This document shows, in pieces, positions 1-10,216 of a DNA stretch of 64,000 nt (positions within the stretch are counted from its first letter, which is position 1; each line of letters begins with the position of its first letter). The position numbers were made by a program, and so were the translations under genes. The stretch lies in assembly GCF_040448305.1 (NCBI RefSeq), contig NZ_CP148752.1, positions 744,001 to 808,000 of the forward strand, written 5' to 3'. The DNA is from Pseudomonas fluorescens. Lineage in GTDB: Bacteria > Pseudomonadota > Gammaproteobacteria > Pseudomonadales > Pseudomonadaceae. Under the pieces are notes generated by a model. It searched no databases, was not told where the DNA came from, and saw only the letters and a program-made list of their open reading frames with translations.

Positions 1-891
1 GTACGGCACTTTTTCAGCCAGCGACTGAAAGTCTTCTTCGAGGCGGCTGAAGTGCCATTGGCCGATGAAGAGCCTTTTGTCCTGGATGCATTGCAGCGTT
101 ACGGCCTTAGCGACCGTTTGCTCGAAGCGGCGCTGGCAGATCCGGGAAATTCCGGACAGGCATTGGAGGGTCAGGCGAAACGTTTGCAGAACAGCGGTCT
201 GCTGCCCATGGCCGGATTCGGTGAGTGCCTGCAACGGGAGTTGATCGAGCCATTGCCTGACTTGCTGCAACGCCACCAACAGCTCCTGGCGTTGTGGCCA
301 ACACCCCTCAGCAGCGCGTTGCCCGTCAGTCTTGAACTGCAGGGCCTGCACATCGAGGGCTGGCTCAGCGGCCTGCATCAGCGTGCTGATGGCGGTTTGT
401 TGTCTATCACAACGATCCCCAACAGTATCGGCTCGATCAAGTCGCGCAAATGGCATCGACTGACACGCCCGTGGGGCAATCATCTGATGGCTTGTGCCAG
501 TGGCATGCCGCTGACCACCGCACTGGTGGCCAGCGACGACAGCCTGTTGCTCGGTCCGCTGGACGAGTCCACGGCGCGGAAAATTCTCGGTGATCTGTTG
601 ATGGCATGGCAGTCGGGTATGCGCCAGCCTCTGCCGATCGCGGTCAAGACAGCCTTCGCGTGGCTGGGGCAAACCGACCCGGTCAAAGCCGAGGCCGCTG
701 CGCGCAAGGCCTATGAAGGGGATGGGCAGACAACGGACGGAGAGCGTCGCGAAAGCCCGGCACTCGCGCGCCAATTCGCCGATTACGATGCCTTGGTCGC
801 CGACGAGACGTTCCCCCAGTGGTGTGACGCGCTCTATCGCCCGCTTCTTGAAGCACCCTGGCGTTCACTGTCCAGCGAGGAGTCGCGCTGA
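1..891 (+). CDS. recC: Exodeoxyribonuclease V subunit gamma (RecC), C-terminal part
   Basis: Only the last 296 codons are in the window; the reading frame is open from base 1, so the gene starts upstream. RecC is the chi-recognising, non-catalytic subunit of the RecBCD helicase-nuclease, which processes double-strand breaks for recombination. The visible part begins with a HFFSQRLKVFF stretch and a following FEAAEVPLADEEPF segment of the kind seen in the RecC C-terminal domain. The stop overlaps the recB start by one base (TGATG), so the two are translationally coupled. Identity rests on this context plus the C-terminal sequence; the full family length cannot be checked. Confidence 0.93.
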   Translation, partial: VRHFFSQRLKVFFEAAEVPLADEEPFVLDALQRYGLSDRLLEAALADPGNSGQALEGQAKRLQNSGLLPMAGFGECLQRELIEPLPDLLQRHQQLLALWPTPLSSALPVSLELQGLHIEGWLSGLHQRADGGLLSITTIPNSIGSIKSRKWHRLTRPWGNHLMACASGMPLTTALVASDDSLLLGPLDESTARKILGDLLMAWQSGMRQPLPIAVKTAFAWLGQTDPVKAEAAARKAYEGDGQTTDGERRESPALARQFADYDALVADETFPQWCDALYRPLLEAPWRSLSSEESR

Positions 892-3800
892 TGAGCACGA
901 AGACACCTCTGGCCCTGGCATTCCCGCTGCGTGGCAGTCAACTGATCGAAGCCAGCGCCGGCACCGGCAAGACGTTCACCATTTCCGCGTTGTACCTGCG
1001 TCTGGTGCTTGGCAATGGCGCGGAGGACAGTGGTTTCGGACGCGAGCTGTTGCCACCGCAGATCCTCGTCGTGACCTTCACCGACGCCGCGACCAAAGAG
1101 CTGCGCGAACGCATTCGCACGCGGCTCGCCGAGGCGGCACGATATTTCCGCGATGAAACACCGGCCCCCGACAGCCTGATTGCCGAGTTGCGTGACCAGT
1201 ACTTGCCCGAGCAATGGCCCGGATGCGCAAACCGCCTGGATATCGCCGCCCAGTGGATGGACGAGGCGGCGGTGTCGACCATCCACAGTTGGTGCCAGCG
1301 CATGTTACGCGAGCACGCATTCGACAGCGGCAGCCTGTTTACCCAGACCCTGGAAACTGACCACAGCGATTTGCTGGGGGAAGTCCTGCGCGATTACTGG
1401 CGACTGTTCTGTTACCCGATGCAAGGTGACGCCTTGAATTGGGTGCGCAGCAATTGGGGCGGGCCGGCGGCGCTGCTGCCGCGGATTCGTGCGCTGTTCG
1501 CCAGCGAGCGGGATACCCTTGAAGGGAAAGAGCCCGCCGAAGTGATTTCGCAATGCCTGCAAGAACGACGGGTGGCCCTGATCGAACTCAAGCAGCCCTG
1601 GCTCCGTTGGGCTGACGAGTTGCTTTCCATCTGCCACCAGGGCGTTGCCAGCAAGAGTGTCGACGGTCGCAAGATGCAGGCTCGCTATTTCGAGCCCTGG
1701 TTCGAAAAGATCAAAGCCTGGGCCGAAGACGAATCCCTTGAACAACTGGATATCGGCACCGGTTTCACTCGCCTGACCCCGGATGGCATGGCCGAAGCCT
1801 GGAAAGGTGAGGCGCCTCGACATCCGGGGCTCGATGCGATGGCCGGCCTCAAGGCCTGCCTCGATGGGTTGCCGACACCTGACGCCGCCGTACTGCAACA
1901 TGCGGCCCGCTGGGTCGGGGCACGATTCGAAGAAGAGAAGCGCCGCCGCGCGGAAATGGGTTTCGACGACATGCTGCTGCGCCTTGATGCGGCCTTGCAG
2001 TCCGATGGCGGTGAGCGACTGGCAACCCTGATTCGTGAACAGTTTCCGGTCGCCCTGATCGATGAGTTCCAGGACACCGACCCGGTGCAATACCGGATCT
2101 TCGAGAGCATCTACCGCATTGAAGAGAACAGCCCCGAGTGCGGTCTGTTCCTGATCGGCGACCCGAAACAGGCGATCTACGCTTTTCGCGGCGCCGACAT
2201 CCATACCTACCTGCGCGCCCGCCAAGCCACCACCGGCCGCCTGCACACCCTGGGCACCAACTTCCGCTCGAGCCACGGCATGGTCAACGCAGTGAACCAT
2301 GTGTTCGAGCGCGCCGAAGCCCGGGAGTCAGGACGCGGCGCTTTCCTCTTCCGGCAGAAGAATGGCGACAACCCGGTTCCGTTCACGCCGGTGGCCTCCC
2401 AGGGCCGCAAAGAAGTCTTGCGCATCAATGACCAGGCAATCCAAGCCTTGAACATCTGGCACTTGCCTGCCGAACAGCCGTTGTCCGGTGCGGTGTACCG
2501 GCAACAACTGGCGGCTGCCTGCGCCAGTGAAATCACGGCATTGCTCAATGGCGGACAGCAGGGGCAAGCGGGGTTCACCCAGGACGGCAAAGCCTTCAGG
2601 GGCTTGCTGCCGGCGGACATCGCCATCCTGGTGCGCGACGGCAAGGAAGCGCAGGCGGTTCGTGCCGAACTGGCTGCACGGGGCGTGCGCAGTGTTTACC
2701 TGTCGGACAAGGACTCGGTATTCGCCGCCCAGGAGGCGCATGACGTGCTGACCTGGCTCAAGGCCTGCGCCGAGCCGGATGTCGAGCGACCGCTGCGGGC
2801 CGCGTTGGCCAGCATCACGTTGAACCTGTCGCTGACTGAACTGGAGCGGCTGAATCAGGACGAGTTGGCCTGGGAATCCCGGGTCATGCAGTTCCGTGGC
2901 TATCGCGAAGTCTGGCGCAAACAGGGCGTACTGCCGATGCTGCGACGCTTGCTGCACGACTTCCGCCTGCCCCAGGCGTTGATCGCGCGCAGTGACGGCG
3001 AGCGCGTCTTGACCAACCTTCTGCACCTTTTCGAACTGCTGCAACAAGCCGCCGCCGAACTCGATGGCGAGCAAGCCCTGATCCGGCATTTGTCCGAGCA
3101 TCTGGCGTTGTCCGGGCAGGCTGGCGAAGAGCAGATCCTGCGTCTGGAAAGTGATGAGCAATTGGTCAAGGTCGTGACCATTCACAAGTCCAAAGGCCTG
3201 GAATACCCCTTGGTGTTCCTGCCGTTCATTTGCTCGGCGAAACCGGTGGATGGCAGCCGTCTGCCGTTGCACTACCACGATGAATCCGGCAATGCCCAGG
3301 TTACGTTGAAGCCGACGACAGAGTTGATTGCCCTGGCTGACGATGAGCGTCTGGCCGAGGATCTGCGCTTGCTCTATGTCGCCCTGACCCGGGCGCAACA
3401 CGCCTGCTGGCTGGGGGTGGCCGACCTCAAGCGCGGCAACAACAATGGCTCGGTGCTGCATCTGTCGGCATTGGGTTATCTGCTGGGCGGTGGTGCGCCT
3501 TTGGCCGAGTCCCCGGCGTTGCAGCTTTGGTTGCGGGACCTGCAACAGGACTGCCCGGCGCTGGCGTATGCCGAGATGCCTGAAGCGACTGCAGAGCATT
3601 ACCGACCACCGCAAAATGACGCGGCGCTGCTGGTTCCGCTGGTTCCGAAACGCAAGGCCAGTGAAAACTGGTGGATCGCTTCCTACAGCGCGCTGCGCAT
3701 TGGCGATACCCTGAGTGTCGGCACCGACGAGGCACCGGAGAGCCCGCAGGCGCAAAAACTGTTCGATGACGAACGCCTCGACCCGCAGGCCCCCAGGGAA

Positions 3801-4580
3801 GTGGTGACCGGTGGCGGCGATATCCATCGCTTCCCGCGCGGCCCGAACCCCGGCACCTTCCTCCATGGTTTGCTCGAATGGGCGGGAGGTGAGGGTTTTG
3901 CTGCGGCACCACAAGAGGTGATCGACGCCATTGCCCGTCGCTGCAACCGTCGAGGCTGGGAGGGCTGGATCAGCACCTTGAGTGACTGGCTGCAGCATCT
4001 GCTCAAGTCGCCGTTGCAGCTGGGCGGCGGTCAGGCACCGGTGATGTTCAGCCAGTTGACGCAGTATCAGGTCGAGATGGAGTTCTGGTTCGCCAGCCAT
4101 AAGGTCGATGTGCTCAAGCTCGATGCGCTGGTGTGCCAATACACCCATAACGGCGTGGCCCGGGTGGCCGCGGAACCTGTGTTGCTCAATGGCATGTTCA
4201 AGGGCTTCATCGACCTGACGTTCGAGCATGACGGCCGCTACTACGTTGCGGACTACAAATCCAACTGGCTCGGTGTCGATGATGCGGCCTACACCGCACA
4301 GGCCATGGAACAGTCGATTCTCGACAACCGTTATGACCTGCAATACGTGTTGTACCTGTTGGCCCTGCACCGCCAGCTCAAGGCACGGCTCGCCGATTAC
4401 GACTACGACCGGCATGTCGGCGGTGCCTTGTACCTGTTTTTGCGCGGTACGCGCGCGGCCAGCCAGGGTGTGTTTTTCGCCCGCCCGCCAAGAGAACTGA
4501 TCGAACGTCTGGACAGGCTGTTCCAGGGCAAGCCAGAGCCCAAGGCCGAGCCCGCCTGGGAACAGGGAGTACTGTTATGA
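891..4580 (+). CDS. recB: Exodeoxyribonuclease V subunit beta (RecB helicase-nuclease)
   Basis: RecB is the 3'-5' SF1A helicase and the nuclease of RecBCD. The 1229-residue product is close to the E. coli length (1180). Walker A (ASAGTGKT) lies at residues 21-28 and the helicase motif II region IDEFQDTD at about 390-397. A VHKSKGLEYP-type motif follows, with LLYVALTRAQ after it. The C-terminal nuclease domain has VADYKSNWLG at about 1119-1128, which holds the acidic and lysine residues of the single RecB nuclease centre. It overlaps recC by one base and recD by four (ATGA), forming one operon. ptrA, which separates recC and recB in enterobacteria, is absent. Nothing suggests loss of function. 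Confidence 0.98.
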   Translation: MSTKTPLALAFPLRGSQLIEASAGTGKTFTISALYLRLVLGNGAEDSGFGRELLPPQILVVTFTDAATKELRERIRTRLAEAARYFRDETPAPDSLIAELRDQYLPEQWPGCANRLDIAAQWMDEAAVSTIHSWCQRMLREHAFDSGSLFTQTLETDHSDLLGEVLRDYWRLFCYPMQGDALNWVRSNWGGPAALLPRIRALFASERDTLEGKEPAEVISQCLQERRVALIELKQPWLRWADELLSICHQGVASKSVDGRKMQARYFEPWFEKIKAWAEDESLEQLDIGTGFTRLTPDGMAEAWKGEAPRHPGLDAMAGLKACLDGLPTPDAAVLQHAARWVGARFEEEKRRRAEMGFDDMLLRLDAALQSDGGERLATLIREQFPVALIDEFQDTDPVQYRIFESIYRIEENSPECGLFLIGDPKQAIYAFRGADIHTYLRARQATTGRLHTLGTNFRSSHGMVNAVNHVFERAEARESGRGAFLFRQKNGDNPVPFTPVASQGRKEVLRINDQAIQALNIWHLPAEQPLSGAVYRQQLAAACASEITALLNGGQQGQAGFTQDGKAFRGLLPADIAILVRDGKEAQAVRAELAARGVRSVYLSDKDSVFAAQEAHDVLTWLKACAEPDVERPLRAALASITLNLSLTELERLNQDELAWESRVMQFRGYREVWRKQGVLPMLRRLLHDFRLPQALIARSDGERVLTNLLHLFELLQQAAAELDGEQALIRHLSEHLALSGQAGEEQILRLESDEQLVKVVTIHKSKGLEYPLVFLPFICSAKPVDGSRLPLHYHDESGNAQVTLKPTTELIALADDERLAEDLRLLYVALTRAQHACWLGVADLKRGNNNGSVLHLSALGYLLGGGAPLAESPALQLWLRDLQQDCPALAYAEMPEATAEHYRPPQNDAALLVPLVPKRKASENWWIASYSALRIGDTLSVGTDEAPESPQAQKLFDDERLDPQAPREVVTGGGDIHRFPRGPNPGTFLHGLLEWAGGEGFAAAPQEVIDAIARRCNRRGWEGWISTLSDWLQHLLKSPLQLGGGQAPVMFSQLTQYQVEMEFWFASHKVDVLKLDALVCQYTHNGVARVAAEPVLLNGMFKGFIDLTFEHDGRYYVADYKSNWLGVDDAAYTAQAMEQSILDNRYDLQYVLYLLALHRQLKARLADYDYDRHVGGALYLFLRGTRAASQGVFFARPPRELIERLDRLFQGKPEPKAEPAWEQGVLL

Positions 4581-6685
4581 GTCGCACATTCGCCGATTTG
4601 TTGCCCACATCGCTGGCAGCCGAAAGCCTGGCCGATCTGGCACCACTGAGCCGTGCCGACGACTTGCTGTTGTTGCTCACGCGTTGGGTCGAGCGTGGCT
4701 GGTTGCGCGCGCTGGACAAAGCCTTTGTGGCGTTTCTGCATGAGCTGGCCCCAGAGGATGATCCGCTGGTGTTGCTGGCAGCCGCGCTGACCAGCCACCA
4801 GTTGGGCCACGGGCATGTCTGCCTGGATCTGTTCGAAACGTTGAAAGAACCGGACTTCGCCCTGTCGCTGCCACCCGAAGGTGACGTGCAGGGCGGCGCG
4901 ATGCTGTTGCCCTCGCAGTTGCTGGGATCGCTGGACGGTGCTCATTGGTGCAAGGTGCTGGCCGCCAGCAATCTGGTCGCACTGGCCGCTGACAGTCGTG
5001 ACAACGTGCGCGACCGGCCTTTGGTTCTATCGGGCAAACGCTTGTACCTGCGTCGCTATTGGGCGTACGAGCGGCGGATCGACCTTTCATTGCGCGAGCG
5101 TCTGACGCAACACGAATCCACGCCGAGCGACTTGCTCCAGCGCCTCACCGGTTTGTTTGGTCCTGCCCGCTCCGGTGAGGTGATCGACTGGCAGAAGCTG
5201 GCCTGCGCGCTGGCGACCCGCAGCGCCTTCAGCATCGTGACAGGGGGGCCGGGAACCGGCAAGACCACCACCGTCGTGCGCTTGCTGGCGTTGCTCCAGG
5301 CGCCTGCGGTCGAGGCCGGCATGCCCCTGCGCATTCGTCTCGCCGCACCGACCGGCAAGGCCGCGGCGCGTCTGACGGAATCCATCAGCCAGCAAGTCCG
5401 GACCTTGAAGGTCGCCCAAGACATACGAGACAAAATCCCCTCCGACGTCACCACCGTTCACCGCCTGCTCGGCAGCCGGCCCGGGACTCGTCATTTCCGC
5501 CATCACGCGGGCAATCGCCTGCCGCTGGATGTGTTGGTGGTGGACGAGGCCTCGATGATCGACCTGGAAATGATGGCCAACCTGCTCGACGCCTTGCCGG
5601 CCCATGCGCGCCTCGTGCTGTTGGGTGACAAGGATCAATTGGCTTCGGTAGAAGCCGGTGCGGTACTGGGGGATCTGTGTCGCGATGCGGAGGCTGGCTG
5701 GTACAGCCCGCAGACACGCCAGTGGCTGGAAGCCGTCAGTGGCGAAAACCTGCAGGCCAGCGGCTTGCAGGAGGACGCGCAGGGCACTCATCCATTGGCC
5801 CAACAGGTCGTGATGTTGCGCCATTCCCGGCGATTCGGTGAAGGCAGCGGCATTGGCCAACTGGCTCGCTGGGTCAACCAGCAGCAACCCGAAGAAGCCC
5901 GCAAGTTGTTGTCTGCGCGCAGCCATGACGATGTGTATTGCCTGGCTCTCAAGGGGGAGCAGGATCGGGCCCTGGAACGCTTGCTTCTCGACGGCCATGG
6001 TGAGGGCCCGCAGGGTTATCGACATTACCTGAGCGTGCTGCGCAATCAGCGGCCGCCACTGGACAGCCCGCTGGAAGATTCGCGCTGGATTGATTGGGCT
6101 CGACAAGTGCTGCAGGCCTTCGACGCGTTCCAGTTGTTATGTGCCGTGCGCAAGGGACCGTGGGGTGTGGAGGGTTTGAACCAGCGGGTGACGGAGGCAT
6201 TGCTCAGGGCGCGCCTGATCGACAGCGACCAGCAGTGGTACGAAGGTCGCCCTGTCCTGATGACCCGCAACGATTACGGGCTGGGGTTGATGAACGGCGA
6301 TATCGGCATTGCCCTCAAGCTCCCGGAACAGGAAGGCCACGGGACTGGAAGGCAGGTTCTGCGTGTGGCGTTCCCACGCAATGATGGCCAGGGTGGTGTG
6401 CGATTTGTCCTGCCCAGTCGCCTGAATGATGTCGAAACCGTGTACGCCATGACCGTGCATAAATCCCAGGGCTCGGAGTTCGCACATACCGCGTTGATTC
6501 TTCCCGATGCCTTGAACCCGGTGCTCACCAAGGAGTTGATCTACACCGGCATTACCCGGGCCAAGGACTGGTTCACCTTGATCGAGTCGCGTGCAGGCGT
6601 GTTTGAAGAGGCGGTGAAACGCCGGGTCAAACGCTTGAGCGGGCTGATGCTGGAGCTAAAGGAAGCCAGCGAGCCGACAGGCTGA
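4577..6685 (+). CDS. recD: Exodeoxyribonuclease V subunit alpha (RecD helicase)
   Basis: RecD is the 5'-3' SF1B helicase of RecBCD. The 702-residue product has Walker A GGPGTGKT at residues 223-230, motif II VVDEASMIDLEMM at about 320-332, GDKDQLASVEAG shortly after, and a C-terminal TVHKSQGSEF motif followed by YTGITRAKDW. This is the standard RecD/TraA order. The start overlaps the recB stop (ATGA). The gene ends four bases before the convergent LysR gene, and no obvious terminator fits in that gap. Confidence 0.98.
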   Translation: MSRTFADLLPTSLAAESLADLAPLSRADDLLLLLTRWVERGWLRALDKAFVAFLHELAPEDDPLVLLAAALTSHQLGHGHVCLDLFETLKEPDFALSLPPEGDVQGGAMLLPSQLLGSLDGAHWCKVLAASNLVALAADSRDNVRDRPLVLSGKRLYLRRYWAYERRIDLSLRERLTQHESTPSDLLQRLTGLFGPARSGEVIDWQKLACALATRSAFSIVTGGPGTGKTTTVVRLLALLQAPAVEAGMPLRIRLAAPTGKAAARLTESISQQVRTLKVAQDIRDKIPSDVTTVHRLLGSRPGTRHFRHHAGNRLPLDVLVVDEASMIDLEMMANLLDALPAHARLVLLGDKDQLASVEAGAVLGDLCRDAEAGWYSPQTRQWLEAVSGENLQASGLQEDAQGTHPLAQQVVMLRHSRRFGEGSGIGQLARWVNQQQPEEARKLLSARSHDDVYCLALKGEQDRALERLLLDGHGEGPQGYRHYLSVLRNQRPPLDSPLEDSRWIDWARQVLQAFDAFQLLCAVRKGPWGVEGLNQRVTEALLRARLIDSDQQWYEGRPVLMTRNDYGLGLMNGDIGIALKLPEQEGHGTGRQVLRVAFPRNDGQGGVRFVLPSRLNDVETVYAMTVHKSQGSEFAHTALILPDALNPVLTKELIYTGITRAKDWFTLIESRAGVFEEAVKRRVKRLSGLMLELKEASEPTG

Positions 6686-6689
6686 AAGG

Positions 6690-7640
6690 TCAGTAATCGG
6701 CAAACAGCATCTCCCGGCTTTCGCCCATCAGCAGACCCTGATTCTGCTCGGTGACCTCGCGGATGTAATCCCACAACAGGGTGATCCGCTTGAGCTTGCG
6801 CAGGTCTTCGCGGCAGTACATCCAGAACTGTCGGGTGATGTTGATTTCCTGCGGCAGCACCGGCAGCAGGCGCGGGTCCTGAGTGGCGAGGAAGCACGGC
6901 AGGATCGCCAATGAGCGTCCTTGCTGCGCCGCCACGAACTGCGCGATCACGCTGGTGCTGCGCAGGTTGGCACTGGCGCCGGGCAATACGTTGGCCAGGT
7001 ACAACAGCTCCGAGCTGAACGCCAGGTCGTCGACGTAACTGATAAACGAATGTTTGGCCAAATCGGCTGGTTTGCGGATCGGCGGGTGGTTGTCCAGATA
7101 ATCCTGGGTCGCGTACAGCTGCAATCGGTAGTCGCACAGTTTGCAGCAGACGTACGGGCCATGCTCCGGACGCTCCAGGGCGATGACGATGTCGGCCTCG
7201 CGTTTGGACAGGCTGATGAAGTGCGGCAGCGGCAGGATGTCCACCGAGATCGCCGGGTAGGTGTCGACGAAGTGGCTCAGCTGCGGCGTGATGAAAAAGC
7301 TGCCGAAGCCTTCGGTGCAGCCCATGCGCACGTGACCCGATAGTGCCACGCCAGACCCGGAAACCTGCTCGCACGCCATGTGCAAGGTACTTTCGATCGA
7401 CTCGGCATACCCCATCAACCGCTGGCCTTCGGCGGTCAGGACAAAGCCGTTGGTCCGGGATTTCTCGAACAGCAATGTGCCCAACGCCGTTTCCAGGGAA
7501 CTGATGCGCCGCGACACCGTGGTGTAGTCCACCGCCAGGCGCTTGGCCGCGGTGCTGGCCTTGCGGGTGCGGGCGACTTCAAGGAAAAACTTGAGGTCAT
7601 CCCAGTTCAGCGAGCCGAGGGAGGTGATGTTTTTTTGCAT
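6690..7640 (-). CDS. LysR-family transcriptional regulator next to mmsAB
   Basis: The N-terminal winged HTH begins at NWDDLKFFLEVAR and continues through AAKRLAVDYTTVSRRISSLE. A LysR substrate-binding domain follows, to about residue 310. It is divergent from mmsA, so control of the valine-degradation genes is the obvious role, by inference from position. In P. aeruginosa mmsAB is instead controlled by the AraC-type MmsR, so this regulator is of a different family. The start is uncertain: ATG at 7640 gives 316 residues and places the HTH at the usual distance. ATG at 7667 or GTG at 7682 would add up to 14 residues. None has a strong Shine-Dalgarno. Confidence 0.88.
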   Translation of the reverse strand: MQKNITSLGSLNWDDLKFFLEVARTRKASTAAKRLAVDYTTVSRRISSLETALGTLLFEKSRTNGFVLTAEGQRLMGYAESIESTLHMACEQVSGSGVALSGHVRMGCTEGFGSFFITPQLSHFVDTYPAISVDILPLPHFISLSKREADIVIALERPEHGPYVCCKLCDYRLQLYATQDYLDNHPPIRKPADLAKHSFISYVDDLAFSSELLYLANVLPGASANLRSTSVIAQFVAAQQGRSLAILPCFLATQDPRLLPVLPQEINITRQFWMYCREDLRKLKRITLLWDYIREVTEQNQGLLMGESREMLFADY

Positions 7641-7788
7641 GTTGGACCGGTTTTTATGTGCGTTCATATTAGAAGTTTGCACATCTATACTCCAAAAACA
7701 GTCCGTTAACCAATTCGCGGCACACGCCTCATCTCAAGGCGAACTTTTCGTCTTGGCTCCTAGATAAAAACAACTTCCGGAGACCCAC

Positions 7789-9315
7789 ATGAACGTATCG
7801 CTCACGCCCAATGACACCACCGTGCAAAAGGTCAAACTGTTGATCGACGGCGAGTGGGTCGAATCCAAGACCACCGAATGGCACGACATCATCAACCCGG
7901 CGACCCAGCAAGTGCTGGCCAAAGTGCCGTTTGCCACCGCCGAAGAAGTCGACGCGGCCATCAGTGCGGCCCATCGCGCCTTCCAGACCTGGAAGCTGAC
8001 GCCCATCGGCGCGCGGATGCGCATCATGCTCAAGCTCCAGGCGCTGATTCGCGAACACTCCAAGCGCATCGCCGCGGTCCTGAGTGCAGAGCAGGGCAAG
8101 ACCATTGCCGACGCCGAAGGCGATATTTTCCGTGGGCTGGAAGTGGTCGAGCACGCCTGCTCCATCGGCAGCCTGCAAATGGGCGAGTTCGCTGAAAACG
8201 TCGCCGGTGGCGTCGATACCTACACCCTGCGCCAGCCAATCGGCGTGTGCGCCGGCATTACCCCGTTCAACTTCCCGGCGATGATTCCGCTGTGGATGTT
8301 CCCGATGGCCATCGCCTGCGGCAACACCTTCGTGCTCAAGCCGTCCGAACAGGACCCGATGTCGACCATGCTCCTGGTGGAGCTGGCGATTGAAGCGGGT
8401 ATTCCGGCCGGCGTACTCAACGTCGTGCATGGCGGCAAGGACGTGGTGGACGGGCTCTGCACTCACAAGGATATCAAGGCGGTCTCCTTCGTCGGTTCAA
8501 CCGCCGTCGGTACTCATGTCTATGACCTGGCCGGTAAACACGGCAAGCGCGTGCAATCGATGATGGGCGCGAAGAACCACGCCGTGGTGCTGCCGGATGC
8601 CAATCGCGAACAAGCGCTGAATGCATTGGTGGGTGCTGGTTTCGGCGCTGCCGGTCAACGTTGCATGGCCACCTCGGTGGTGGTGCTGGTGGGTGCGGCC
8701 AAGCAGTGGCTGCCAGATCTGAAGGCGCTGGCGCAGAAACTCAAGGTCAATGCCGGCAGCGAGCCGGGCACCGATGTCGGCCCGGTGATCTCGAAAAAGG
8801 CCAAGGCACGGATTCTCGACCTGATCGAAAGCGGCATCAAGGAAGGCGCGAAATTGGAGCTGGACGGTCGCGAGATCTCGGTTCCGGGTTACGAGAAGGG
8901 CAACTTTGTCGGTCCGACCCTGTTCTCCGGCGTGACCACCGACATGCAGATCTACACCCAGGAAATCTTCGGTCCGGTGCTGGTGGTGCTGGAAGTCAAT
9001 ACGCTCGACGAGGCCATCGCCCTGGTCAACGCCAACCCGTTCGGCAACGGCACGGGCCTGTTCACCCAGAGCGGCGCGGCGGCACGTAAATTCCAGAACG
9101 AAATCGACGTCGGCCAGGTCGGTATCAACATCCCGATTCCGGTGCCGGTGCCGTTCTTCAGCTTCACCGGTTCGCGCGGTTCCAAGCTCGGCGACCTCGG
9201 CCCGTACGGCAAGCAAGTGGTGCAGTTCTACACTCAGACCAAGACCGTCACCAGTCGCTGGTTCGATGACGACAGCGTCAACGACGGTGTGAACACCACC
9301 ATCAATTTGCGTTGA
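7789..9315 (+). CDS. mmsA: CoA-acylating methylmalonate-semialdehyde dehydrogenase
   Basis: MmsA oxidises (S)-methylmalonate semialdehyde to propionyl-CoA with NAD+ and CoA, the last step of distal valine catabolism; it also acts on malonate semialdehyde. The 508-residue protein has the aldehyde dehydrogenase fold. It shows ITPFNFPAMIPLWMFP near residue 160 and the catalytic cysteine at 292 in AGQRCMA, the MmsA-type form of the ALDH active site. A CGGAG ribosome-binding site stands 7 bases before ATG. mmsB follows after 10 bases, so the two are co-transcribed. The length equals typical MmsA. Confidence 0.96.
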   Translation: MNVSLTPNDTTVQKVKLLIDGEWVESKTTEWHDIINPATQQVLAKVPFATAEEVDAAISAAHRAFQTWKLTPIGARMRIMLKLQALIREHSKRIAAVLSAEQGKTIADAEGDIFRGLEVVEHACSIGSLQMGEFAENVAGGVDTYTLRQPIGVCAGITPFNFPAMIPLWMFPMAIACGNTFVLKPSEQDPMSTMLLVELAIEAGIPAGVLNVVHGGKDVVDGLCTHKDIKAVSFVGSTAVGTHVYDLAGKHGKRVQSMMGAKNHAVVLPDANREQALNALVGAGFGAAGQRCMATSVVVLVGAAKQWLPDLKALAQKLKVNAGSEPGTDVGPVISKKAKARILDLIESGIKEGAKLELDGREISVPGYEKGNFVGPTLFSGVTTDMQIYTQEIFGPVLVVLEVNTLDEAIALVNANPFGNGTGLFTQSGAAARKFQNEIDVGQVGINIPIPVPVPFFSFTGSRGSKLGDLGPYGKQVVQFYTQTKTVTSRWFDDDSVNDGVNTTINLR

Positions 9316-9325
9316 GGAGCCGGAC

Positions 9326-10213
9326 ATGAAAATCGCTTTTATCGGTCTGGGCAACATGGGCGCGCCGATGGCGCGCAACCTGATCAAGGCCGGCCATGCG
9401 CTGCGTCTTGTGGACCTGAACAAAGCCGTGCTGGCGGAGCTGGAGCAATTGGGCGGCAGCATCAGCGCCTCGGCCCGTGAAGCGGCAGAGGGCGCGGAAC
9501 TGGTCATCACCATGCTGCCTGCCGCGGTGCATGTGCGCAGCGTGTGGCTGGGTGAAGACGGCGTGCTCGCCGGTATCGGCAAAGGTGTGCCGGCCGTGGA
9601 TTGCAGCACCATCGATCCGCAGACCGCGCGGGACGTAGCCGACGCCGCTGCCAAACAGGGCGTGGCCATGGCCGATGCACCGGTCTCTGGTGGCACCGGT
9701 GGTGCAGCCGCCGGGACGCTGACCTTCATGGTCGGCGCCACCCCCGAACTGTTCGCCACCCTGCAACCGGTACTGGCGCAGATGGGCCGCAACATCGTCC
9801 ATTGTGGTGAGGTCGGCACCGGGCAAATCGCTAAAATCTGCAACAACCTGCTGCTGGGAATTTCCATGGTCGGTGTCAGCGAAGCCATGGCGCTGGGCGA
9901 TGCCCTGGGCATCGACACCAAGGTGCTGGCGGGCATCATCAACAGCTCCACCGGGCGTTGCTGGAGTTCGGAGATGTACAACCCATGGCCGGGCATCGTT
10001 GAAACGGCGCCAGCGTCGCGCGGTTACACCGGTGGTTTCGGTGCCGAACTGATGCTCAAGGATCTGGGGTTGGCGACCGAGGCGGCGCGTCAGGCGCACC
10101 AGCCGGTGGTACTCGGCGCGGTGGCCCAGCAGTTGTATCAGGCGATGAGTTTGCGTGGGGAGGGGGGACAGGACTTCTCGGCGATTATCAACGGCTATCG
10201 CAAACCGCAATAA
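9326..10213 (+). CDS. mmsB: 3-hydroxyisobutyrate dehydrogenase
   Basis: MmsB oxidises 3-hydroxyisobutyrate to methylmalonate semialdehyde, feeding MmsA. The 295-residue protein carries the beta-hydroxyacid dehydrogenase signature: dinucleotide-binding GLGNMG at residues 7-12, the DAPVSGGTGGA substrate motif near 117-127, and the catalytic lysine at 170 in GQIAKICNN. A GAGGAG-like site precedes the ATG. It lies 10 bases after mmsA and is followed by a REPIN and a strong terminator that closes the operon. Confidence 0.96.
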   Translation: MKIAFIGLGNMGAPMARNLIKAGHALRLVDLNKAVLAELEQLGGSISASAREAAEGAELVITMLPAAVHVRSVWLGEDGVLAGIGKGVPAVDCSTIDPQTARDVADAAAKQGVAMADAPVSGGTGGAAAGTLTFMVGATPELFATLQPVLAQMGRNIVHCGEVGTGQIAKICNNLLLGISMVGVSEAMALGDALGIDTKVLAGIINSSTGRCWSSEMYNPWPGIVETAPASRGYTGGFGAELMLKDLGLATEAARQAHQPVVLGAVAQQLYQAMSLRGEGGQDFSAIINGYRKPQ

Positions 10214-10216
10214 AAC

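Noticed and set aside
2328..4415. Long open frame of 695 codons on the minus strand opposite recB
   Set aside because: It lies wholly inside recB, whose motifs are complete. Its product has the low-complexity Arg/Gln/His-rich look of a reverse frame in GC-rich DNA.
8497..9996. 499-codon minus-strand frame across mmsA and mmsB
   Set aside because: It covers two well-supported genes and their junction; no recognisable domain.
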